Origin: Lineus longissimus
Taxonomy: Eukaryota > Nemertea > Pilidiophora > Heteronemertea > Lineidae
Direction: 5' to 3'
NCBI RefSeq assembly: GCF_910592395.1
Contig: NC_088308.1
Location: 22,151,501-22,215,500 of the forward strand
Length of the DNA: 64,000 nt
In this document: positions 1 through 10,800 of the stretch, in pieces
Layout of the letters: the number at the start of each line of letters is the position of its first letter
Position numbering within the stretch: position 1 is the first letter of the stretch
Position numbers and translations under genes: made by a program
Notes under the pieces: generated by a model
Seen by the model: only the letters and a program-made list of their open reading frames with translations
What the model was told of the DNA's origin: nothing
Database searches by the model: none

Positions 1-880
1 GCTACAGATCAAATCATCATAAAGGTTTTTTGATGTGGCTGTGCATGCAACATGTGTGAACTTGCATGACTGGGACAGAGAAGATGGATTTCACATTGTT
101 TCGCTGATTAGTTGGGTTTTGATTATTCCCTGGGTGAGCATCAGCGTACATTAATCAGTAAGCTTTATCAATTATTTACAGGTCCTTGTGTTGTGTCCCA
201 TAATTATGCTGAATGCACGAAATGAATTCACTCGTATGTTGTCAATCAATGCTTTTAAAAACTCATCTTTGAGCATGTGACGTGAGGTATGTTTAGGTGG
301 GATGTGCACTGCAATATCTGTTGATCTCTGAGGGCAAAAACTATATCCATGGAATGAATAGTTTTCGTTACAACAACGTTACAAAAGTCTCAGTGTCCTG
401 AGCTCATGAGAAGATAAGATAAGGTTTGAGTAGGGATCATCTGTGAACGGTGGTTGTCATTGTTATAAAACAGTATACACGTCCCAAAGCCTCTGAATTT
501 AATTGTTTAATTGCGTCCTGAAACTGGGTAACAGCGTGTTATGCACACGGGGCATCTCATCATCTTTGTCCTGGTTGGATATGAGTTCAATATTAACTGC
601 CACCTGAAGCATTATTTTGTTCCACATGAAGTCTCTATCACTTAGTTTTGAATATGAAGTGTTTTTGATTCAACTCGAAATAGCTCTTGAGTTTAAAAGG
701 ATCAATTTGAGGTGATCACTATGCATTTGTAGGGTGATATGCATGTCTGCAACATTGAAAAAGAAGTAATGGCACTGGCAGTCAAGGTGGCTCAGGTGTG
801 TCCAAATATCAGTCAGGGACCCGAAGTCTCAAAGTGGTAGTTGTAGGTTTGTTTAACCATTATCTGCTGTTTAATTTCGT

Positions 881-1101
881 CTCCGCAAAAAATCGACAAA
901 ACAATTTCTTTACACCTTTAGATTAGGGACAAATTTATTTCTCTGCAAACAAGCAATTTATGTGGCTGCGACCTACGTCGCAGTAACCTCGACAACATTT
1001 GATTGTGACTTAACCAATCGGTAGCCATATTCCAGTCACAATCGTAGTGTTGTCATGGTAACGTTGCTTGTCACAAAGACAGAAATCACTTATTTGCGGA
1101 G
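881..1101. mobile_element. Foldback / MITE-like inverted repeat with an X-box-like core
   Basis: The outer ends CTCCGCAAA (881-889) and TTTGCGGAG (1093-1101) are perfect inverted copies. Inner arms repeat the pattern: GACAACA (991-997) pairs with TGTTGTC (1048-1054), and GATTGTGACT (1001-1010) pairs exactly with AGTCACAATC (1034-1043). No transposase sequence is visible and I could not define a target duplication, so the superfamily is unknown. Confidence 0.5.
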
Positions 1102-1624
1102 CTCTGTAGTCTGATGCTTATCAAAACTTTTCTCAAAATATGATTCAAAATCTTTTTGCTGCACATGTAGTATAAATGATGCTTTATTGAACTATGTTTT
1201 TGAAAGCTCACGCGTCTCATCATATTTCTATATGTATTCGTGTATTACAAATATAGTAAAAGCTGTCAATGGTAGCGCCATGTGTATAAAGGTCAGCTCT
1301 CTTCATTAAGCCAAAAATCTATAATCTATCAGTAGACATCGACCACAGCCATCAAGAATGTGTAAAGCATTCTTTATGCTCCAATACAGATTGGATATAG
1401 GGATGGCGTGCCACCACTGATGACGTCAACCCTCTTCATTTCCCATGATGTCAGTCATGCTGTCTGATTGTTTTTAAAGGGCAAATGGTAGAACGGTACT
1501 CTACAGTGTGTGTTTGTTTGACTGTGATAAGATTCGATATTCCCTCCACGTAAATCACGGCTAGAGGAATCTGATAATGTGTGGGATTGGCAGATTAGTT
1601 GGGCCTCAATACTAGGGGCAGGGC

Positions 1625-1760
1625 TGGCATGGTCTAGAGGTTAGTGTGTCAGACTCACAGTCTGCACCTCTCATTGTTGGTTCAATGCCTGTCACGGACA
1701 CATCACATTGCTTGTGACCTTGGACAAGGCACTTTCGCAGTGTCTCAATTTTTTTCAATC
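1625..1760 (+). repeat. tRNA-derived SINE (Glu-tRNA-like head, L2/CORE-like tail)
   Basis: TGGTCTAGAGGTTAG at 1630-1644 matches the pol III A box of animal tRNA-Glu/Asp almost perfectly, and GGTTCAATGCC at 1679-1689 is a good B box. A region able to pair like an anticodon stem (CAGAC...GTCTG) lies between them. The tail contains TGACCTTGGACAAGGCACTT, close to the L2-type 3' end used by MIR/CORE SINEs, followed by a T-rich end. It is intronic and on the gene's strand. Confidence 0.72.
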
Positions 1761-1828
1761 AAAATATATGGCATATTAAGAGTAAGACTAACCAATTATT
1801 TATCTTGTGCGCTATTTGTTTGTTTCAG

Positions 1829-1880
1829 AGTCCATACTTCTGGCCCTCCAAAAATTGGAATCCTGACAATGTTGACTATG
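1829..1880 (+). CDS. RGS9/11-like exon a: DEP/DHEX junction
   Basis: The acceptor TTGTTTCAG and donor G|GTTAGT frame 52 nt encoding [17 protein letters not shown] plus one base of the next codon. R7 proteins have a YRFQTPYFWP...DTDYA block at exactly this place, directly after the DEP domain. The exon starts in phase 0 and its last base joins CT of the next exon to make Ala. It is the most upstream exon I could find. Nothing in 1-1828 translates to a DEP domain. Confidence 0.9.
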
Positions 1881-4800
1881 GTTAGTATAATGAATTTCTC
1901 TTCAAATCAATCATCATCTTTACTCTGTTTGCATGTTTGTAGGGTTAATGCGTTTTAGGCAGTGTCATATGTAACTTCTCTTGTCTCACATGACCAGGGG
2001 CAAATCCAGGATTATGAGAAAGAGGGCGGGGGGGGGTGCTAAGCCTAGGGCAGGGTCTTGGTCGGCCCCCTCTTGGATCAGCCCCTGATGACCATCCTCC
2101 CACAGCAGACCTTTGTATTGTTCTTAAAATACACATGGTCTTTGTGAGAGTGTGTTTTAGAAATGATCCATAGTCTGCTATGGGAGGATGAACAAGAGCA
2201 CTGAGCCCTCTTGTTTCTCGAGGCAGTTCTCAATCTCTGACATGTCTGACTATATCCAGGACCACTATATGTAATCCAAATTTTGAAATCATTTTAAAAT
2301 TGATCAGGCACAAGCTCAACTCTTGTCCCTGGGGTCACCTAACCTTTGCGTAATTATTCTAATCGATCAGATGCTAGACAGTGTGGAGCTAGGTGTCAGG
2401 ACCAGCCAGCCTCAAGGCTGCATTTGGTATGCTTCAAACAATCATCATTATCTTCCAAGTCCACTGAATTATTGTATTTATGATGCTGCTTCATTGTAAT
2501 TTGGGCATGCCCACAAAGCACACTTATTTTCGTCGAGGTATTCAGAATGAAAAATACCAAAAGTATATTTTGAAACACCAAGTAGCATGCTCGTCAAGAG
2601 TCAGTTGGATTGCCATCACCTGTGATCAGGTGCTAGCATTTCAGTAACAGTGAAATGAACTTTGAGTTGACTACGTAATATAATTGCGAAGGTGATCCTC
2701 GCTTCTCCTCATCACCATTACCATCATATTGTCCTGGGTGTCCCAGCTGCGAGCAGATATCTTACATCTCCCTGGTGACGATGGTTCTGACGTTTCGATG
2801 GCTTTTTGATTACACCGTGGGCTGTCACAGCACTGAGCGCTGAACTCGTTGGATGACTTGGTAATATGGCCGTGGTATAGGGATCTCAAATACCGTAGAC
2901 TCCATGCTATTTGCCGAGACCATTCTGTCTTAATGTCATCGATGTTGTCTGTTCTGTACTCAACTGTCAATAGATTTTGGCTATTCAGTCGCTAACACAC
3001 TGCTGAACGCTGAACATTAGATGCCTTAAGGGGGAGGGATCACTCATACTGTCAAACCCATTACATACATTCGCTCACCTTTCTTTTTTTGAAGTCGACC
3101 AGATTTGGCTGTTGAACTGAAGTTTTCGATAACTTTTTGGCTCTCACAGCACTGAATCTCGTACTCACCAGCGGAAATTACCAATGCAGTGGGATCTCAC
3201 ATACTGTCTAAACCCCACATGCTCACATTTTGATCTGTAAAAATCTGTAGGTAACACTTTTCATTGCAGCTATCTACCTTGCAAAGCGAACTATGAGAAA
3301 TAAACAGAGACATGGACTTGATGAACATGAACAGGTCAGTATTTTCCATCAAAACAGTACACCTCTCTGTTTAGGACAGCTCTGTCAACCCAAAGCTGTC
3401 CTTAAGAAAGAGGTTCTACAGGTTCTACTGTACATGTACATGCAAAGAGAGAGTCAAAATAACATCAACACGACAACATAAAATTCTCGTCAAGAAATAG
3501 GCATGGATGGTGTTTTATTTTATGGATATGCAACTGTTTTTTTTTTCCATTGAAGGTTGCGTTTAACAAACTCCAGAAGATGCTCTGTGATAAATGGGAA
3601 TTTATATATATGCAAGCTGAGGAACAAGTAAGGTAGGGTGCTTTGCTCAAGGTCATAAGCGAGCCAGCCACATTGAATAGCCTACATTAAAGATAGCCTG
3701 TGATAGGCTGACCTTTATCTTATGGCATCTAGAATAAGATATTCCATAGACCTCTTGAGCTGACCAGGACTAATTACGCTGCACTGAATTCCTTTGATGT
3801 CAGCCCATAATTGGTATCTTCAAGTCCAATTCCCTAGCCTGAGCCTCTTGTCTGAAGCCATTATCACACCCGACCCCAGTTGGTATCAGTGCTGATAATG
3901 GCATCTCTCACATTCACTAGGAGTGAGGCCAATGAAATTAGATTCATTGTGTCTCATCAGTGCAAGGCAAAAATGTATAGGTGCGATAGGGACACTGCCG
4001 CATGAAAGATATCAGTTCGACCCAAATCGAGCCAGAGCATCTTGACACATTCAACCTTTGTTATTAATCTTACTTAACGGTTACACTATTTGTCCCATTT
4101 TTCAGACTGGCAAAAGAGAGAAAAAAGGCAGACAAAGTAGTCGTCGATAGTCAGGAAAAGGCTTTCTGGAGGATTCATAGACCAGGTGTAAGTGCAGAAT
4201 CTCAGCATCGCAACATATCTTTTTGGCTTTTTGCCCCTTTTTGTGGAGGCTTTGCTATGCCCTCAAAATCATTAGTGCCGATCCCTGATCATTTCCAAAA
4301 ACGCGCTGTTCATAGGGTTTGGAAGACCCACTACAACAAAATATCCTCATCTCAAAACCTGTGATTCTACAAATTCGAATTCTCTTTTTTCAGCCCGGGC
4401 AGATCAAAACTCTGGAGGAGGGGATGAAGAAGAATCTCAGGAGTACGGAGAGCAAGAAGAAAAAGAGCTTAGAGTTTGTCAAGAAAGAGGTGGGTCTAAA
4501 GAACTAACCCATGTCATGAATATTCTGCTGCCCAGCTGAAGGTCATCTGCAATACAACCTCTGTTGTTGTCTCACATCTCCCAGTTAAAGTTTGCACTGC
4601 CATAGTTGGCTAACTCTTCAGGTAGTATCATATTTTGAATGACAAATAAAACAGACTTGCATTTTCTGGCATGGAATATCTACGGGTATATGCAATTGCC
4701 TAGAAAAACTTGTGTATTGTGTATTTCAGTATATCATGTATGACACTGACAGCATGTCAAACTCTTGATTGAGATGGTGCATTTTGTTGTTACAGTATGA

Positions 4801-7800
4801 ATTCTTCAAACATTCAGTCACCATTCCAAGAATGAAGACTTCGAAAGTTGTTGAATGGTAAGTGATTGAACAGTCCAAAAACAATATATCAGATGCATCT
4901 GTGTGTGTTGTACTGGACAAGCAGTCTCCATTGCGTTGCAGTACTTCGGAGTTGTCATATAAGTGATTGATGATGCACGCATTAAAACTCTTACTGTGGC
5001 ATCTGTCATTCTGTCAATAGTATTACAATTAGTTCCATTTTAAAGACATACGCCGTTTGTTAAAAAAGTGAAATTTGTCATTGAATTTGAAAATTTACAA
5101 TTGCGAACATATGTACTGAATATGAATTTCAACATGCCATTGTGTTGACAGATACACAGATACTTCCACTGTACGTTTTTGTATCCTTAGACATGAATTT
5201 TCAACTGTTACAGCTTAATCAGCCGTACCGAGATGTATGCAGAGCATGACCTGATCATAGTAGGGGCTTTACCGTCCAATCCGTGGATAACAGATGATAC
5301 AACATTATGGATACTGTAAGTTTGTAAAAGAGGGTTGATAAGGGATTACATGTATGCCACTTATGTGCTTCATTCAGCTTGATTGATGAAATCAGAGGGA
5401 TAGTCATTAGAGAAAGAAGCAGCTGTGAATCCTGAAGGTTATTTGATTGGGTGGTCATTTCCTCTGTTCCGCGCTTATTGATCTAATTGTAAGTCCTGTT
5501 CTCTGTTCAATTTTATCTTTATTACATCAGGGTCGAAACACCAACAGAGAGGCGGGTGAAGAGATGGGCGTTTGGTCTCCATGAACTGCTGCGTGATCCG
5601 ACCGGCCGAAACGAGTTTGAGATCTACCTGAAGAAGGAGTACAGTCAGGAAAACATTCGATTCTGGCAAGCTTGTGAAGAGCTGAAGCAAGGGAAGATGT
5701 TGCAGATTCCAGCACAGGCAAATGAAATTTATAGGTAGGTTTACATGACTGGTCAGGTCTGTCCCCTTTGTATTCAGGCTTACCATTGGGTTTACGTCTT
5801 CATATTTATTACACGTGAATCCTCTGGCATAGTAGGATATTGTATTCAAGCAACCTGGCACAGCAAGGCAGCCATTCAAGATTGGCATGAGTTCATCTTA
5901 GCTTATGTACAGATTCTTTCTTTCAGAGAATTTCTTGCCCCAGGAGCTCCATGTGAAATCAACATCGACTGCAAAACCATGGAATTAACTCAACACAACC
6001 TAAAGAACCCTACAAGGTTTGTATCAAAATTCCCATTGGTTACATTTACATGTTGTCGACTTCCGCTAGCTGTCTAGGAGGAATTTAAAGCAATATGTTG
6101 TGACTTTGAAATGGTTGTATTTATTACGGTGTGAATGTTTTGAATAAGGATGTACTGAGTAAAAGTAATATTGAGTCAAAGTGTTCTTAATTGAGACGTT
6201 TCTTTTTTCTGTAAGGTACACATTTGATGCTGCCCAGGAACACATCTTCACGTTGATGAAGAAGGACAGCTACCAACGGTTCCTGCGATCAGACCATTAC
6301 AAGAACCTGCTGGCGACGGCACTGCAACCTTCCTCCAAGAAGAAGTAAGTTGAATTCCGCTGTATCATCAACATGGGTGTCAGATACAGCAATTGAATTA
6401 AGTGGCAGGAGTCGCATAAATTATTAAAAGCCATCATGAATGTGTAATACATTGTTTCTTCATACAGGGCCAGGGATAAGACGTTTTTTATTTTTGGATG
6501 ATTTCAGTTTTTCCTCTCCTAAAAAGGGCTTAATTTGACGGCAGAAAATGACAGATTTCTGATGCACAGCAGCACACCTTTACTACTAAAAAAGAAGCCT
6601 CCTTTACACATGTTGGATGGTCGTTAGTAGTTCATGCTGCTCCTCCTCTATCTATGGGAAACCAAGTTGCATGAATGGTGTAGTATCAAAGGAGAAGTAC
6701 CACAAGATAATGCCAGACCAGCACCATTGATGATCAACTCTTTCACTGCCAAATTGTATGCGTACACAGGGAACGTTTCCATCCTAGAATCATTGATGGG
6801 CCCACGGATGTACCTATGATGATTATCTTAAACCATGTTTTACACTCGGATCCCATTATAGATTCTAAGATTTAGATTTTTTTATCTGAAAACATTTGTC
6901 AGTTCAGTTGAATCGGAGTTGTCATTAGGTGACTGTAATTCACTCGCGAAGCTGAAAAGCGATTAGTAGTCGTACCAGATGATATGCAACCTCTGTTTTA
7001 TCTCTAAACACACTTCCTCTTAAGTGAAGAAATGTGGCACCGCTGTGTTCTGATAAATTTTTTCTAGTCGGGACGTTTCCAGAAATAGCGCGGTCCACTT
7101 CATCCAGATGTTGCAGATAGCAGCTGTTTGACATGGTGCATTAAACTTTGTTACCATGGCTGCAAGGGACTATGATTGTACTTTAGGGGCAGTCGTGTAA
7201 GCTTACTGTTCAGTTGTGCTGTAAACTGCCAATATTTTGCACTGTTTTATTTGAGCAGATTACAAAATTTGCTTCTGTTTTCCAGTAAATTTCTTCTCAA
7301 TTTTCATTTTCAAGAATCTAGGTTATTTGCAAAATCTGCAAAAATGAAATGCCAGCAAAAGTTCTGCGGTTGGCAGTACTGGCTCACAATGTGCGATTTC
7401 AAAATACATGCAAAACCAAACATACAGGTGATCACAATTTGTTTCGTGGAAAAAAAAGTATTTTTAATTTCCACCACTTTCATGTCTGCTGAGTCTGTTT
7501 GTCATGCTGATTCTTATATTGCTTGTCCATTCCCTTTAACAGGAGGTTACTCGCCCAAGTTCAACGAGGGTTAACTCGTTCACAGATGGAACTTGAAAAT
7601 GTGTCCACAACTTTATCTGCGGTTTTTTCGATGACAACATAATCTTGAATTGACACAACATTGTCTGCAGTCTTTTCAATGTCTACTTAATCTTTCATGT
7701 TGAAATCAGTAACGTAAAAACGTCAGATGTTTCTTTTGTGACTTTATACATGTATCATGACACAAGGATACATGCACTGTGGATTTTATTGGTATGTAAA

Positions 7801-10800
7801 TAAAATAAAAACAATACTAATAAATCAAATGGATTTATTCATCAAATGGGAAGTTTAATTGAGCGTTGTTCAGTCAAAAGGAAGTCTCTCTTACGCCCAT
7901 TAGGTAAGATCTGTGTCGCTCACTCATTGTTGTTTCAAAACCTGTTGACTGAGTGACGTGTTGAGCATTCGAATAAATGTTCCAAGTTATCGCTTTGGTC
8001 CAACTTCCAGAGATGAGATATTTTCAATTTTTGGAGGATATTTATATATACCTCTATATCTATACCTCAGCCCTCCTTAGAACTTAGAATTTTCGTCACT
8101 TCCCATACATCGTCTCCAGCTTTTAGTTTCTTCGAGATGGATAAAATGTGGTCATAACTAGGGACATTTTCAAGACACTGTATTGACTATCAATATCTGT
8201 AGTATCACAGCAATAGCGATTATGTAAGTAAAATTGTTAGGTGAGAAAATGATATCTGCAGTGTTTGTGGTCTTGCGATGTTTCATGCAATGGTGCACGC
8301 TTTGTTTCCAATGTTTTTATTTCTAAGTGCAGACACAACAAAATGTCAATTGCTGGGTCTGTTTTGATGAAATTGTTAGAAGTGGTAAAATCACAAAACA
8401 CTTCAAAATCTTCAGATGGAATTAGCTTTCAGTGATCTGGTACACGTACTTGCTAGTTATGATGCACTCGCCCCAGAATTCCCACTCCAGTCAATGAATT
8501 GTAAAATGTGTCATCTCACAAGTAATAATATTTACTAAACACAGCTAGTCCAAGTAAAAAGTTTGCGTGCTGATTTGTGCCCTTTTGTATGGGAAGGGCT
8601 TTATACAACAAATGGTTTTGTGACCTTGCTTATCCTCTGTGCCCACCATCCTACATTGTAATATGCATTGGTGCATTCAAAGTTTTATAATTCTATTTTT
8701 CTATGCAAAACGTGCAATGCTTCAAAATGCTACACAACGCTTCAAACTCATCATGCCCAGCTCTGTAAAATGCTTTCTCTTAAAGGTCTGTGCCACTCTT
8801 TCAATTTCAAAATTTTTGAACGAACAGCTTAGGCCTTTAAGTTGTCAGTCCAGAGGTGTCAAGCAAGTCACTGCTATTTTGACTTCCTGCACAATTTTAT
8901 CTTCAATTGTGTTTTGTGGTAAATGTGGCATTCGGTTTCAATTCAAATTAGCATTCATCCGTCTTGAAATGAAGCATTCATTTCAAATTAATCAATAGAA
9001 TTGTTTATTAAATGGCATTCAATTTAAATTGGTATTTTAAAGCAGTCGATTTAACCTGACAGTCAATTCAATTCCAAAAACAGTCAATTGAGTATTCAAT
9101 TCGAACTAGTGATTAAGTTAAATTGGCATTCAAATCAAATCAGCATTCAATACAAATGCATCTTTTATCACATGGTTTACAATATTCAGTTAAAAATATT
9201 ATAAACGTAGGATATTGCCTGTTCGGCGCCTTCTACAGGATTTTTTTTCATTTCAGAAATGAAAATAATAAGATAAGAGTAGAGAGATTGACAACCCAAT
9301 TTCCTTTTTCCTTTGTTTTCATTGATTTTAGTTCCTCATTTGACACTATGAATGAAGAATATGTTGCGGTGAAATGCTACTTGAGCTAGTCCCTTTGGTG
9401 GGCTGTTCTGATTTTATTGCCTGGGAGATGTCATGCGGTCCGTTGAACACTTCTTTACTGTAATAATTTTAGGTTCTTCAACTTTGGCACTGGAAAGAAG
9501 AAGACACCCGTCCCCAGTCCCCAACCGAAGAGGCGGGGAAGTACAAGCAGCGAGAGGAATTCGGACGGAAGTAGCGTGAAGGGCAGTACGAGCGGTATCG
9601 TGGGACACCAGCATTCCTATAGTACAGGAAACCTACAAGAGCTCGACTTTGAACAGAAACCAACTGGAAATGTATTCAGGTATGCCATTTGAGAAGAAAT
9701 CTCATCTTTTGAGAGTGAGACCACTTTTTCTTTCTTTTTTGGGTGTTTTATCTTTATGCAGCAATGCCTTGCAGCCATCTCATCAAGGGCATGACACACT
9801 TTATAATGACTGAAACCTCTTAATCTTGTGGAAAGGCTAGGAGCAGGAGTCACAATATCTGATCCTATAAGTAAACGCTGTGGCAAGATTTCACCAAGTA
9901 GCTGACAAGGTACCCCTGAGCCTACTTGTAGCCATTTTGCAGTAATCGCTCATTTGCTGGTTGCTGAAGTAAAGGTAGGTTTTGAAAAGAAATCATTTAG
10001 CTTTTGTTTCATTCACTATTTCTGCGTATGAAGTGAATTCTCACTAATTTTGCTGCATTTTCTGTTACAAGTTTTATTGTAGGTCCTTTCTGGTATCAAA
10101 GCTACTATAAGGTGCCGTGACAAACATCGCTCATTTGCAGAGAGCGCTTTATGGAGTTCTCATCTGATGATATCTCACCAAAAACATGAAATAAGACTTT
10201 AGGATACATGTATCATATTCACAACCAGAAAGGACTTAATGTTCTACCTATTTTGTTCCCATTTTGCCACCTTTGATTTGATGATTGCACCGTTTTCCCC
10301 CATAGGGAAGAGCCTGCACCTCCTGAGCCTGCTGAGCCCCTCGCTCAGTCTCAGGAGCAGAATGGTGACTCTGATAGGTAAGGTCCAGGGTGGTGCACCC
10401 AGGTGATGCATTCAGTTAAGCCACTCTGTCATTGTACTATTGTAACCAGTGTCCACAGCATGCCCATGAGTCAGTTTTGATGGTGAAAATCAGGTACTTT
10501 GTGCGAACTTGTCAAACTTTGATTGTTCGATTCCTATGTGGGTATCAAGCAGGAACAAGGTGTCCTCCATGTGTCATATTTCACCTAAATTTCACTTTAA
10601 TTTGTATTCGGTTTTGAATCAGACCACACGTAATTGAGACAGGCAAATGGAGTGATTACTGATAGACCTTCGAACTTGCCCTGATTGAGGGTGATGTCAT
10701 TAAATGGTCAAATGACACCATCAAAGCTGATTGTTGTTGTTGCTGTGTAATCTTGTGTTTCAGATCTGATTATCATCCTGTCAAGCTGTCAAGTTGATCC

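Larger units (their letters stand above)
1..1828. other. Upstream intron of the RGS9/11-like gene, with mobile-element debris
   Basis: I looked for DEP-domain exons here (MTGSDVLQW-like and YRFQ-like words) in the plus frames and found none. Apart from the foldback at 881-1101 and the SINE-like unit at 1625-1760, it looks like ordinary intron sequence. A perfect CRE-like palindrome TGACGTCA sits at 1421-1428. Confidence 0.6.

Noticed and set aside
733-804. Open stretch GDMHVCNIEKEVMALAVKVAQ followed by a GT, as a possible upstream RGS exon
   Set aside because: It does not resemble any part of DEP or DHEX and does not join exon a in phase with a known R7 sequence.
1945-2136. Minus-strand Pro/Arg-rich frame
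   Set aside because: It is produced by the G-rich core of the hAT-like element.
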